The position numbers were made by a program, and so were the translations under genes. Positions 10,426 to 19,910 of a stretch of DNA of 64,000 bases are shown piece by piece; within the stretch, counting starts at the first letter, position 1; each line of letters begins with the position of its first letter. The notes under the pieces are model-generated. The model had not been told where the DNA came from, did not search any database, and was given only the letters and a program-made list of their open reading frames with translations. Source of the DNA: Pseudoalteromonas luteoviolacea (lineage in GTDB: Bacteria; Pseudomonadota; Gammaproteobacteria; Enterobacterales; Alteromonadaceae). The DNA lies in NCBI RefSeq assembly GCF_000814765.1, contig NZ_JWIC01000007.1:1-64000 (forward strand). Direction: 5' to 3'.

Positions 10426-10830
10426 ATGAAAATAAATGCTGAATTAGTGCTCAGTGCAAGACAAGATAAAGCGTGGTCTCAAGATGAGTTAGCAATTGCA
10501 TCTGGGCTTAATCTAAGAACGGTGCAAAGAATAGAATCAGAAGGCACTGCGTCGTTACAGTCAAAAAAAGCGATTGCATCGGCATTAGATCTGAGTATTA
10601 GCGAGTTGGACCACGAGGAGCCAAAGACAATGACAAAATATGAATATAAAACGTTAGAACTGCCGTTTAAATTTGGGATTTTTAAACAGGGCACACCAGA
10701 CATTGACGAGGCATTAAATGCAGAAGGCAAGGATGGGTGGCGTTTAAAGCAAATGGTTTTACCAGCTTCATCCAATATGGGGCAGTCTGAAAAAATGATT
10801 GCAATTTTAGAGCGCGAGTTAGTTGAATAA
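10426..10830 (+). CDS. XRE-type HTH protein with C-terminal DUF4177-like domain
   Basis: This is a 134-residue two-domain protein. Residues 1-62 are a Cro/CI helix-turn-helix (LSARQDKAWSQDELAIASGL, then NLRTVQRIESEG and a third helix). After a short linker, residues 70-134 (MTKYEYKTLELPF ... LNAEGKDGWRLKQMVLP) match the DUF4177 fold, a small beta-alpha domain normally seen as a stand-alone protein. The ATG at 10630 inside the gene, before TKYEYKT, could produce the DUF4177 part alone, but no clear ribosome site precedes it. The likely role is a DNA-binding regulator with a small sensing or dimerising domain; this is inference. Confidence 0.75.
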   Translation: MKINAELVLSARQDKAWSQDELAIASGLNLRTVQRIESEGTASLQSKKAIASALDLSISELDHEEPKTMTKYEYKTLELPFKFGIFKQGTPDIDEALNAEGKDGWRLKQMVLPASSNMGQSEKMIAILERELVE

Positions 10831-11150
10831 CCACCTCAAAAAACGGTATGTGTAGTTAAAGTGAGTTTGATTAAATTATTTCAATGACATTAGAAAGTCA
10901 AACAGCATACCGTAAGACCTTTATTGCAATAAAGATTATAGCGCTCAAGGAGACTCAGGCTTGCATCAGCACCCAATGAGAGCATACCGGGTTCTTACCG
11001 CACCAAGTACAAAGAGCGTGCAATATTGTTTAATTACTAATAGTATGAGCGCGATACGCTCAACAGGTGACTTGTTTTAGGTTTATTGGTCTAAACAAAA
11101 CAAACAGAGCGAATAGTATTAACGACAGAAAATCAATCTTGAGAGGTAGT
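10831..11150. other. Intergenic stretch before small membrane protein
   Basis: About 320 bases with no gene I can support. An in-frame extension upstream of the next gene (from 11067) reads as basic, non-conserved residues without a ribosome site and is left out. AAGGAG occurs at 10948 but has no suitable start after it. Confidence 0.35.
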
Positions 11151-11543
11151 ATGATTCAAAAAATAGCGGGTTGGGCATTGGTTACATCAGGGGTAGTTGG
11201 ATTGGGTTTGACTGGGTACTTGATTTTTACGTCTATGGAACTGAATTTGCTATTAGCTTTTTTACTGGCTGTGTCGATTTTGCCTATTGTGTCCGGGATA
11301 TATACGCTTAAAAACCAGCGTTGGGCGTTATGGATTGGTTTGCTTTATTTCTTGGTACAAGTCATACGTATCGAAACTTCGGGTTTTGCCTGGTCATTTG
11401 AAAGCCCTATTTCATTTTCCTTTGCACTGACTCATGAACATACACATATTGGGTTTAACTTATTTGCGGCAATCATGTTGATTATATTTATTAAACTACT
11501 TCGAGCTAAGCCCAATACCGATAATACTGAGCAAAGCATTTAA
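11151..11543 (+). CDS. Small four-helix membrane protein, function unknown
   Basis: This 130-residue protein has four hydrophobic segments (about 8-27, 32-52, 60-78 and 102-121). I chose the ATG at 11151 because GAGAGG lies 6-11 bases upstream and the first helix follows directly; a frame extension to 11067 has no ribosome site. The loop ETSGFAWSFESPISFSFALTHEHTHIG carries three clustered His, which might bind metal, but nothing confirms it. I do not recognise the family. It converges on the tannase-family gene. AGGAGCAA/TTGCTCCT at 11610-11641 forms a hairpin between the two that could end one or both transcripts. Confidence 0.6.
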   Translation: MIQKIAGWALVTSGVVGLGLTGYLIFTSMELNLLLAFLLAVSILPIVSGIYTLKNQRWALWIGLLYFLVQVIRIETSGFAWSFESPISFSFALTHEHTHIGFNLFAAIMLIIFIKLLRAKPNTDNTEQSI

Positions 11544-11609
11544 TCAACACATTGAATTAGAATCGCATACTACCGTGTGTCCCAGCCTATATAAAAGTAG
11601 GTAAAGACA

Positions 11610-11641
11610 GGAGCAAGGATACAGATGCATCATTGCTCCTA
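11610..11641. terminator. Possible terminator hairpin between convergent genes
   Basis: AGGAGCAA pairs with TTGCTCCT across a 16-nt loop. It lies between convergent genes, which suits a bidirectional terminator, but neither side has a strong T run. Confidence 0.4.
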
Positions 11642-11647
11642 GTTTAA

Positions 11648-13314
11648 TTAAGGTGCTAGAAAGCCAGGTCTATAACTCGAAGCTTTTGTTGGGTCGCCTT
11701 TACCATCATAAATCGCTTGCAGTGGGTAAGGATAGACTGGTTGCGCCCTGATCACAGCACCTGTGTATTTTCCTTTTGCGTAAGCAGGCTATCTGGAGCA
11801 ACACCACCAATTATCCAAGCTTCCAAAGCGCTGATGGCATCGAAAGTGGCATTGCCTGGTCCATCTATACCACAGTGGATAACACCAGGTAATAAAAAGA
11901 GTCGCGCAAAGTCTCTGACTTCGTGATCATGGCTCTGCATAAAAGCATCGACATTTTCATACCAATCAATTGTTGCATAGGCGGGGATCGCTGCATCAGC
12001 CCAGCCATGTAACACGATCATTTTACCCCCACTTTTTTTGAACTCGCGCAAATCGGGGTCGTCTGCATCAATTAACTGGCTCACTTCCTGTAAGTTCTGC
12101 TTTTCATCTTGGTAAGAAAAGTCCCGCCAATCGTAGTCCACATCAAGCGCTTCTGGGTACGCGATATATTTGAGGTACTCGGTAGCAGCGTAATAGGCGA
12201 AAGGCTTCAACTGTTCGAGCAGTGGTGTGACCCAGCCAACCCACTCAGGCTCTGAACCATAGGGTAATCCACCATAAATTACTTCTCCTTGGGCGTTTTT
12301 AGATGGGGCGTAAAGGGCCTTTACAGCATTGACCTGTTGGCTAGATAAACAGTTGGTGACTTGCCCAGGATCGCAAGCCAGAGTTTGTGGGTCAAAATCA
12401 CAGAGTCTGGGGTCGTTGATTACACCGTCTATCACGCCATCTTTATGATCACATGCTGCCATCACCGCGCCGGCTATCATTGGGATCTCACTCGAAGATA
12501 AAATGGGTTCATTTCTGTCGTTGAGCACCGCACGTGCATTATCCATACAGTTAACAAGGTTTACGTCTGTATAATTGACGGTAGGCCCTCTGGCAATCAC
12601 GCCATCGAAATCATTAGGGTATCGTTTGGCTGCCATTACACCGGCGTGACCACCTTTGGAGCAACCAGTGATAAATGAATATTGAGGCTGTGAATGGTAA
12701 AACTTTTCAATAATTGCTTTGGCGGCAACGGCGACAACATGGTTTGCACGATACGCAAAGTCTATTTTGAGCTGTTCGTTGTTTCGTGCCCATTTACCAT
12801 CAAATCCATATGCGGTATGGCCACCGTCATGACTCATCGTGGCGTAGTGTCTAACAATGCCAGCCATAGGAGGGTAGGGACTAACATCACCGCAAAAGCC
12901 CATACACGCATTAAGTAAATACTTTTGATTCCAAAGTGCTCGGGAGGGCAGGCGTAACTCAAAACGTATTGTTGGTGTAACATAGCCGCGCACGAGGCAA
13001 TGATCAGGCAAACTTGTTTGCGATTTAGGAATAGGCGCCCCCATGAGCCTACTGTGTTTATATGCCCACTCTGATTCCGTGGCATTCATTGTGTAGCCTT
13101 TGATAAAACTGGATTCAATTACATTTGTAGCGGCTTCTCCACGCTCGAGTTTAGAGAAGTCATCAAACCTAAGTGACATACATGCGCGCTCTTCAGCACT
13201 GAGTTGCTGATCTGCAGGTGTTGCCATTGTGAAATTTGAAAAGCCACATAGACTCGTTAGGCCCAGTAACCAAATCGATTTACCTTTCATGATAGTTTTT
13301 ATCGACATACCCAT
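11648..13314 (-). CDS. Tannase/feruloyl esterase family hydrolase, frameshifted near C-terminus
   Basis: This is a PF07519 protein of about 555 residues with a signal peptide. The nucleophile motif is GCSKGGHAGVMAAKRYPNDF; the catalytic Asp is probably in LHGWADAAIP and the His in PGVIHCGIDGPG. A disulfide-linked Cys pair flanks the Ser and His in this family, as seen here (GCS and HCG). The uninterrupted frame stops at 11752. One base restored near 11783 continues as AKGKYTGAVIRAQPVYPYP, the usual family C-terminus, to a TAA at 11648. Its promoter holds a perfect Fur-type palindrome (13338-13352), so expression should rise under iron limitation. Substrate unknown: plant phenolic esters, or possibly catechol esters. 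Confidence 0.82.
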
Positions 13315-13332
13315 TTATCTCCTTTTGGTATC

Positions 13333-13357
13333 GCAATTGATAATTATTATCAATTGC
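13333..13357. promoter_or_regulatory. Fur box (perfect 7-1-7) upstream of tannase-family gene
   Basis: The core TGATAATTATTATCA (13338-13352) matches the TGATAATnATTATCA Fur operator at every position. It lies inside a longer perfect palindrome with 12-base arms (13333-13357). It lies about 20-45 bases upstream of the start codon at 13314, where a repressor would block initiation. Confidence 0.85.
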
Positions 13358-13458
13358 GGGTATTGTCTTGTATTCGGTTTAGAAACTCAATAGGGGACGG
13401 GTTTATTACTTGTTAATTTGCGTACGCAGAGGCACTTATATGACGAGTTGAGTTGTTT

Positions 13459-16400
13459 TTATTTCAGGCTCGAAATACTCAATGTGATGGTGATATTAAC
13501 GCCACCCAATTCACTATGAGCAGCGGAAATACTGCCACCATGGCGGGTAACTAAATCTTGGCAAATAGCGAGCCCAAGCCCAGTTCCCCCTTTGTAGAGA
13601 GATTTATTTTTTTCACTTTGATACATTCGTTGAAATATCGTCGTGAGCTCAGAATTTGATACGCTAGGCGCACTGTCTTGAATTGATATTACCAGTTGCC
13701 CAAGTTTTAAATAGGCATTTAACTCGATTGTTGTAGGCGGCGCAGTATAGCGAAGACTATTTGATAGCAAATTAGAGAGCACCTGTGTTAAACGATCGAT
13801 ATCGGCATGAATTTTTGTCGTTATTGGTACTTTTATATTGAAATTAAACTGTGTATTGGGTCTCTGTGCTACTCTTGCTTGCGCATCTTGGCACCATGCT
13901 GTGAGCCAAGGCTTAACCGCCATATCTTTACAGTTAAGAGCTCGCTCTTCAAGTTCAGTCATGGCCAGTTGCTCGATGTCCGTAACGAGCTGATTAATAT
14001 CTCCAATACGTCTGTGCAGTAGCTCGTAGGTTTTTTCACTGTCGTCTAATAAGTTGTATTCCAGACCCTCTATGGACATTTTCAATACACTTAAAGGAGT
14101 GCGGATCTCATGAGACACTTCAGCAAGCAGTTGCTTTTTTCGAGCTAGTAATGCTTCTGAAAACGCTGCACGATCTTCGATTCTTTGTTGCGTCGCTAAA
14201 ATCTTAAATCGCCACTTCATAGCCTGATACATAAGCATGAATAAGAGGGTTAACATTAACGCATACGCCCATTTTGTTTGCCACCAAGGGGCTAACAATT
14301 GGAAGGAGTAGCTAACAGGATCTCCAACCTTTCCTTGTGAACGGGTTCTCACCTGAAACTCATATTCGCCAGGAGACAAGTGATTATAAGTGATTTCGCT
14401 TGATGTGGACGGCTCGCTCCAGATTTCGCTGCTACCGAGAAGGCGAGTTTGGTACAAGGCTCGCTCTGGTGAAGACCAGTCATTGTGCGTGAACTTAAAT
14501 AAAATTTGCAACGTGTCTGGGGAAAACTGAGTAGGGCTATTTTTTGAATCGGTCGTGGGGTAATTGTATTTTCCGTCCTTATCTAAGGATACGATTTCAA
14601 GTAATTGTGTGTTGAGACTCGGAGTAATATCTAGGTGCTCAGGTTTGAAGTAAGTGAGACCGCTGCCCGAGCCCCAGTAGAAGGTGTCATCAAGCATGGT
14701 TGCTGTATTGAGGGTGGCATCAACCGCCAAATAACCATTGTCATACACAAAAGCGTCTAATTTGAGCGGACTGGCTGGATCGAAGAGTGATTGTGTGAGA
14801 AGACGGTTATTACCTCGCTCTGTGCCTATCCACAGATAACCTTGGTGATACTTTAGCCCAAGCACGATGTTACTACTGAGCCCTTCTTGAGTACTGATAT
14901 GGCGTCCAAGCCACTGATTTTTCACTTGTGTTAATGCCAAAACGCCTGTTCTGGTGCCGAGAAATAAAGTATTGTTTTCACTTTGTTCGATGCTGTATGC
15001 CCAATTACTGGGCAACCCACCTGACTCAGTAAACCGATACACAGTGTCATTGTCCACATAAAATGTACCGTCTCCGTTTGTAACAAACCAAACGCGCTCA
15101 GAGTTATCAATAAAAACATCGATTATATATTTGCGCTTAGACACGTCTAATAGCTGTAATTGATTGCCACAGCTACGATAGAGCCCGTTATGTGTTGCCA
15201 TATATAGACAGTTGTCTGGAGCGGGCACGATTTGATGAATAATATCAGCCGAGAGTCCTTGTTCACGCCAAATATGCACACTATTTTGTTTGCCTAAAAC
15301 AGTTACCCCTTGGCGACTGCCCAACCAAACTCGACCGTGTTGATCTTGTGCAATACTGTGTATGTAACGATTGTAAATGGGGGCAGCGGGTTCAAGCCAT
15401 GTTTTATTATCGAGTATTTGTATGCCGGTACCATATTGACCTAACCACAGCCGATCATGAATGTTGGCTAATGCACTGACACGTTCATTGAGCAATCCGC
15501 CGCGTCTCGTCAGTAACTTAAAGCCTGTGTCTTTTATTCGATTTACACCACCACCGTATGTGGATACCCAAATATTGCCCTGAGTGTCTTTCATAATATT
15601 GCGTATGTGTTTGTCACTCAGTCCGTTTTGTTTATTGAAATTTTGCGCATAGTGGTGACTGACCTTAAATACACCTTGGCTGTCGTCACCCAGCCAGAGC
15701 GTATTTTGCTCGGTATCAAAATACATCGTGGTGATATTGGGTGTGTTTATTCCGCTCAAACGTGCCGTAGACAGTGTTGATTTATTAATATGGCAGACAT
15801 TGCCTGAACGCAGCGCAAAATACACATCACTTGGTGTGCTTGTTACTGTATTTATGGCACCTAAACACGCATTGTGGAATTTAAATTCTGCTAATTTATC
15901 TTTGGATAACTGAAATAGGCCGGAGTTTGCGGCAATCCACAGGGTATCTCCGTCAACTTCTAAGTCATTAATTAATTTAAAGGGTGTACGAGGGGAGATT
16001 TGCTCAAGGGTATTACTTTTCAAGCGATATAAGGCGTTATTGCTGGAGAAAAAGAGCGTTTCACCAATCGTTGCGACATGGTCTACTTTGCCAGAAAAAG
16101 GCTTGTCATCAATTTTTAAGGTATGAAACTGTTGCCCATCGAAAGTATTAAGCCCGTTGTCAGTTGCCAGTATTAATTGCTCTGACGCTGAGGTTTCAAT
16201 ATCCCATACTCTGTTGTTGTTTAAACCATGGCTATCATTGAAACACCTGAAATGATCACCAATATACTGACAGAGCCCTTCACCATTGGTCGCCAACCAC
16301 AACATACCTGCCTTGTCTTGAACAGTTTTATACACCGCGCCAGTCGGTAAACCTTGTCGAGTAGAAAAGTGTCGTATATCTGACAATGAATTCAGTTCAT

Positions 16401-16740
16401 ATTGAGCGGGTTTGACTTGTGTCCAACGTGGGGCGCTGGTGCTATTGTCGACAGCGTCAAAAGAAGCAATAAATGAAGTTTCAACAAAGTGAGATGGTTG
16501 TCTGGTAAAGAGGCCTATCTCTGTCCACTTGATGGCATCAGGCTTGTCTAAGTCTATTTGATTAGACTTTTTAAGCACTGGGCTACCTTGGGGCAAGGTG
16601 AGTTTTGATGTATCGATCCAGGTAGCCGTTTGGTATTTTTCTGCACTCAATTTGTAAACAGTATTATGCGGTGAAGCATTGTGTGAAGCCACAAAACATG
16701 CTGTTATCGCGCATAGTAAGCAAATGATGTGTCGATACAA
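13459..16740 (-). CDS. Sensor histidine kinase with two-component-propeller and Y_Y_Y domains
   Basis: This 1093-residue sensor has a signal peptide, then about fourteen Reg_prop repeats forming periplasmic beta-propellers (for example DKAGMLWLATNGEGL, DTQGNIWVSTYGGGV, DQHGRVWLGSRQGV). A Y_Y_Y domain follows (YNHLSPGEYEFQVRTRS) and one transmembrane helix (YALMLTLLFMLMYQAM, around 830). The cytoplasmic part is a HisKA with phospho-His in EVSHEIRTPL, an N-box in LSNLLSNSLRY and a G-box in GTGLGLAICQD. Unlike the Bacteroides hybrid systems it has no receiver or AraC output domain, and no response regulator is adjacent, so it is an orphan kinase. It may sense a carbohydrate or aromatic ligand. 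The tannase-family gene follows on the same strand, 144 bases on. Confidence 0.88.
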   Translation of the reverse strand: MYRHIICLLCAITACFVASHNASPHNTVYKLSAEKYQTATWIDTSKLTLPQGSPVLKKSNQIDLDKPDAIKWTEIGLFTRQPSHFVETSFIASFDAVDNSTSAPRWTQVKPAQYELNSLSDIRHFSTRQGLPTGAVYKTVQDKAGMLWLATNGEGLCQYIGDHFRCFNDSHGLNNNRVWDIETSASEQLILATDNGLNTFDGQQFHTLKIDDKPFSGKVDHVATIGETLFFSSNNALYRLKSNTLEQISPRTPFKLINDLEVDGDTLWIAANSGLFQLSKDKLAEFKFHNACLGAINTVTSTPSDVYFALRSGNVCHINKSTLSTARLSGINTPNITTMYFDTEQNTLWLGDDSQGVFKVSHHYAQNFNKQNGLSDKHIRNIMKDTQGNIWVSTYGGGVNRIKDTGFKLLTRRGGLLNERVSALANIHDRLWLGQYGTGIQILDNKTWLEPAAPIYNRYIHSIAQDQHGRVWLGSRQGVTVLGKQNSVHIWREQGLSADIIHQIVPAPDNCLYMATHNGLYRSCGNQLQLLDVSKRKYIIDVFIDNSERVWFVTNGDGTFYVDNDTVYRFTESGGLPSNWAYSIEQSENNTLFLGTRTGVLALTQVKNQWLGRHISTQEGLSSNIVLGLKYHQGYLWIGTERGNNRLLTQSLFDPASPLKLDAFVYDNGYLAVDATLNTATMLDDTFYWGSGSGLTYFKPEHLDITPSLNTQLLEIVSLDKDGKYNYPTTDSKNSPTQFSPDTLQILFKFTHNDWSSPERALYQTRLLGSSEIWSEPSTSSEITYNHLSPGEYEFQVRTRSQGKVGDPVSYSFQLLAPWWQTKWAYALMLTLLFMLMYQAMKWRFKILATQQRIEDRAAFSEALLARKKQLLAEVSHEIRTPLSVLKMSIEGLEYNLLDDSEKTYELLHRRIGDINQLVTDIEQLAMTELEERALNCKDMAVKPWLTAWCQDAQARVAQRPNTQFNFNIKVPITTKIHADIDRLTQVLSNLLSNSLRYTAPPTTIELNAYLKLGQLVISIQDSAPSVSNSELTTIFQRMYQSEKNKSLYKGGTGLGLAICQDLVTRHGGSISAAHSELGGVNITITLSISSLK

Positions 16741-16958
16741 AAATATACTTCCTAAAGAGAGTTTTTATATAGCCATTAATGAGTGATAAGTTTATTTTTT
16801 TATTATGTATTCTGATACATTTTTAGCCTATTTTTACTGTTAAGGCCAATCTACAATTTGAATTTTAGTATAGCTAATTCAGATACATGGCAATCCTTTG
16901 AAAGCAAGATTATGTTATCACATTCGATGGATAAGGGAATTAGAAAGTATTGATAAAA

Positions 16959-17137
16959 AGTAAGAGGCAGTTGGTTCACTATGGCGTCGCCGATGCTTAG
17001 AAATTGAATTAATGGGTAGGTCGTTCTATGAGCATGGTAGTACTTTACCCGTAATGGTCGATGTGAACACTGGATCTGATAAGGTTATTGATATTAATAT
17101 ATTGATTCTTAAGCTTTCTTTTGTAAGTGGGTGCTAA
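16959..17137 (+). pseudogene. Possible SymE-like toxin remnant
   Basis: In an otherwise empty 548-base gap, one frame reads LEIELMGRSFYEHGS, LPVMVDVNTGSDKVI and then a stop at 17135-17137. The spacing of G, the aromatic residue, E, G and the V-x-V-x-x-G-x-x-x-I strand resembles the AbrB-like SymE family (xGxWLxExGFxxGxxVxVxVxxGxxxI). There is no start codon with a ribosome site, so it would be a broken copy. The match is weak and could be chance. The rest of 16741-17288 holds no gene that I can support. Confidence 0.2.
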
Positions 17138-17288
17138 CATCAGCATTGTTCAAAGAGACACATATATTTGATTTGTCAGCAACCACTTGTTTTACTTAGG
17201 CAGAGCCTGTAGGCATGTTTCTCTACTTTGTTAGTTATTTTAAATAACACAACTCAACGAATGAAAACTCAACGCTAGATTAATTGCC

Positions 17289-18266
17289 TCACTCTTCTTT
17301 TTGCTGGGATTTTCTCTGGGCTTTGTTTTCATAGAGGGCTTGATCCGCCAGTTCTAACAGCTGCTCAATTGCAGCATTGGCTGTAATCTCACAGACGCCA
17401 AAGCTCATTCCCAACGCAACACTTTCGACTGATAATTGAGACGGCACCAAGTTTTGAATACGTGCAATAAAGCTTTTTGCTGTCTCGGCATCCATGCCTG
17501 GGATCAGAAGCATAAACTCATCACCGCCGAGTCGAAATAACTTGTCATTTTTACGTGTATATTGGCTAATCAGCTTGACGAAGTTAACGAGCATTTCATC
17601 TCCAATACCATGCCCCAGCTTATCGTTTAATGTTTTAAAGTTATCTAAGTCAATCATGATGATAGAGCATGTTTGTCCATATCTGGTGACACGCTCTGAC
17701 TCGAGTTCAATATTTTCTATCAGCGTGCGTCGGTTAAGTGCACCTGTTAGTGGGTCTTGTGTTGCGACGCTTTCTGCGGCATGAATTGCTTCGTTATAGG
17801 TTCTTACAATCACGGCTGTCAGGAGCAAAACAAGCCCTGACGACATGGCAGATCTCAAGGCAATTTCCATATGCAAACTGATAAAGTTCAGGTAGGTAAT
17901 GACAGCCCAGCAGCATGAAGTTGTTAAACAGGCCATTTTGAAAGGGAACACCATAAAAACGCCAACTAAGAAAGCGGGTAACCAAATGACAGCAATGATG
18001 GGGGACTGGAATGAAAAGTATATGAGTGTACTACCCAATACTGCGCTTAAAACTAGGCACTTTAATACACTAAGCCGCCCTTGTAATAGTCTGACTGAGG
18101 TAAAAAGCAATGCAACAATGACAATAACAACCGCGATGGCTAGCCCATAACTATGATCTATGGCGTAATGAATAGGGTAATACAGCAAAAACGCAGCCGT
18201 TACGATAAGTAGGTAAGCAGCATAAGTTGGATATCGATTAATGAGAATTGGCTGTGCTTTAGTCAA
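17289..18266 (-). CDS. Membrane diguanylate cyclase (GGDEF)
   Basis: This 325-residue inner-membrane enzyme makes cyclic di-GMP from two GTP. The N-terminal 160 residues hold about six transmembrane helices of a MASE-like sensor. The GGDEF domain begins at DPLTGALNRR, has the intact active site RLGGDEFML, and carries an allosteric I-site RxxD (RKND) five residues before it, so product inhibition is expected. There is no EAL domain. It stands alone on the minus strand and may control attachment or motility; the signal is unknown. Confidence 0.9.
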   Translation of the reverse strand: MTKAQPILINRYPTYAAYLLIVTAAFLLYYPIHYAIDHSYGLAIAVVIVIVALLFTSVRLLQGRLSVLKCLVLSAVLGSTLIYFSFQSPIIAVIWLPAFLVGVFMVFPFKMACLTTSCCWAVITYLNFISLHMEIALRSAMSSGLVLLLTAVIVRTYNEAIHAAESVATQDPLTGALNRRTLIENIELESERVTRYGQTCSIIMIDLDNFKTLNDKLGHGIGDEMLVNFVKLISQYTRKNDKLFRLGGDEFMLLIPGMDAETAKSFIARIQNLVPSQLSVESVALGMSFGVCEITANAAIEQLLELADQALYENKAQRKSQQKEE

Positions 18267-18385
18267 GGCGCCAAAGCGTTCTTTTAACTTAAGGATAGGA
18301 ATACCTTCAAAAAAATAAAATATCTACAGGTATAAGTGTAAATCACAATTTTAAATCATCAACAGTGTCCCTTTTTTGAAGGCAG

Positions 18386-18490
18386 TCATACGATGATTTG
18401 TTTGTACTGCTCTGCTGCTTGCGCATCAAAGCTAGGTGCTGCCATGAATGACATCAGAAGTGCTGCACTTACAGTTACTAGCGTTTTCAT
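18386..18490 (-). CDS. Small secreted peptide, 34 residues
   Basis: A short ORF begins at the ATG at 18488-18490 with AAGGAAT ideally placed upstream. Its sequence starts MKTLVTVSAALLMSFMAAPS and continues FDAQAAEQYKQIIV. The first 25 residues look like a classical signal peptide with cleavage near AQA-AEQ, leaving a mature peptide of about 9-10 residues. The frame is open farther upstream, but that part is not protein-like. I do not recognise a family. Its isolation between the diguanylate cyclase and a lipoprotein gene gives no functional hint. Confidence 0.5.
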   Translation of the reverse strand: MKTLVTVSAALLMSFMAAPSFDAQAAEQYKQIIV

Positions 18491-18746
18491 TTTTAATTCC
18501 TTTTGATTGTTTGATAATTGTCCAGTCAAAATTTGCCACCAAAGGATAGCGTTATCAATTTTGTATGTGGAGTTAGTATGACATGTAGGGATCAAGCGCT
18601 GTACTTTAGCTTCACAAAGCGCAGCGCTTTTCAGTTATCATCGATAAAGTCAGAGGCTTAAGTTTACCAAGGCTAAGCATCTGCTTTATCCGGTAAAAGT
18701 TAGCTCAGCCGTCTAAGGTAAGACTGCGAGTTATGTGTGGTTTCAG

Positions 18747-19382
18747 CTACAGAGACTCCGCGGATTTGACCACTTTTTGCGGCGCTTCTCGCCATGAAAA
18801 TCGGCCATCATAAGATTGGCAAACTAATGTGGTATTTCCAGCATCCGCTAAGTATATCTGATTTGTTTTTGATGCTGGGTAACTAAAGTAATCACTGCAT
18901 TTAGCACTTTGCCCGGGGCCAACGACGACTTGCGTACCGACTTTAACTTTACAACTGACGAGCATATCTAAAGGGGAGTAACTCGGGCAGATCACATTGT
19001 CTCGTCGATATTGAGAGATAGAGCCTCGAGGTTTGTCGAAGGTCCACCACTTTCCAAGTTTAGAACCACTGTACTCACTGTTCCATGCACGCCAGATGGT
19101 GATCTCTTTTGTCGTAACAAACACCTGCCCTTTACATAAGCCACCTTGTTGCTGCGGCATAACCACGCCAGGTGGGAGCTTTTCATTTGGTAGGAGCTTA
19201 AGCCCGGTATGCTGCTCTATTGTACCAATGCAGTCATTCTTTGCCGTTTCCAGTGCGTTTGACTCGCTCGTTAAACTGGTTGTAGTACAACCAAATAGCA
19301 ATAAAAAGCTGGTAGATATCGCGAGTGGCTTTAATCTACTAGTGATTGTTCTGTAGTGAGGTTGTTGATTTGGCAAAGACAT
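18747..19382 (-). CDS. Putative lipoprotein, function unknown
   Basis: This 211-residue protein has a hydrophobic N-terminal helix ending in a lipobox (LLLFGC, Cys32), so it should be lipid-anchored in the envelope. The mature part is rich in Cys (DNVICPS, LVSCKVK, AKCSDYF, TLVCQSY), suggesting several disulfides, and in Trp/Tyr. No catalytic motif is recognisable. It is preceded by GGGAGCC. It lies between the small secreted peptide and the acetyltransferase gene with no tight operon spacing. Confidence 0.65.
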   Translation of the reverse strand: MSLPNQQPHYRTITSRLKPLAISTSFLLLFGCTTTSLTSESNALETAKNDCIGTIEQHTGLKLLPNEKLPPGVVMPQQQGGLCKGQVFVTTKEITIWRAWNSEYSGSKLGKWWTFDKPRGSISQYRRDNVICPSYSPLDMLVSCKVKVGTQVVVGPGQSAKCSDYFSYPASKTNQIYLADAGNTTLVCQSYDGRFSWREAPQKVVKSAESL

Positions 19383-19484
19383 TTCATTGGCTCCCTGTGC
19401 TTTTCATACCGACAGTTTAATGTGCATTGATAAAAATGTATCTTTCACTACATTACACGAGCATTTATTTGATCAAACAGGGTA

Positions 19485-19910
19485 CTAACGTTTGCTAAAT
19501 ACACTCTGCTGTTTTGCTTGGGTAAAGCCAAGTCGGTTGTAAAATTCATGGGTTTCCACACGTTTGCAGTTGCACCTAACTCTAAGCTCCACATTTAGCG
19601 TTTGAGCATACTGATAAGCTTGTTCAACAAGTCGTCTGCCAACACCTTGCTTTCTGACTTTTGGGTCAACGACTAAACCGCCTATTTCATAAAACATAGC
19701 AGAGGCTAGTCGGTGCGCTTTAAACCCGTGAAGCCACCCAGCAATGTGTCCATTTACCTCACATACCCAAACATCATCATTGGTTGATTCAAGTAAATAG
19801 GCCAGCCGTTGCTGAGCTTCGTCATAGGTCGTGTTTGAGTAGCCTAAAAAGCTCGATAGTGTATGAATTTTATCGGCGTCAGTGATGGTTGCTTGGCGCA
19901 CATGTGCCAT
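19485..19910 (-). CDS. GNAT family N-acetyltransferase
   Basis: This 141-residue protein has the GNAT acetyl-CoA fold: an N-terminal helix pair, the central strand IGGLVVDPKVR, the pyrophosphate-binding loop RKQGVGRRLVEQAYQYA (motif A, Q/RxxGxG/A), and the C-terminal FYNRLGFTQ segment. It transfers an acetyl group from acetyl-CoA to an amine; the acceptor cannot be told from sequence. Length is normal for a single-domain member. The ATG is preceded by AAGGAG. It is divergent from the RecQ-family helicase gene. Confidence 0.88.
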   Translation of the reverse strand: MAHVRQATITDADKIHTLSSFLGYSNTTYDEAQQRLAYLLESTNDDVWVCEVNGHIAGWLHGFKAHRLASAMFYEIGGLVVDPKVRKQGVGRRLVEQAYQYAQTLNVELRVRCNCKRVETHEFYNRLGFTQAKQQSVFSKR

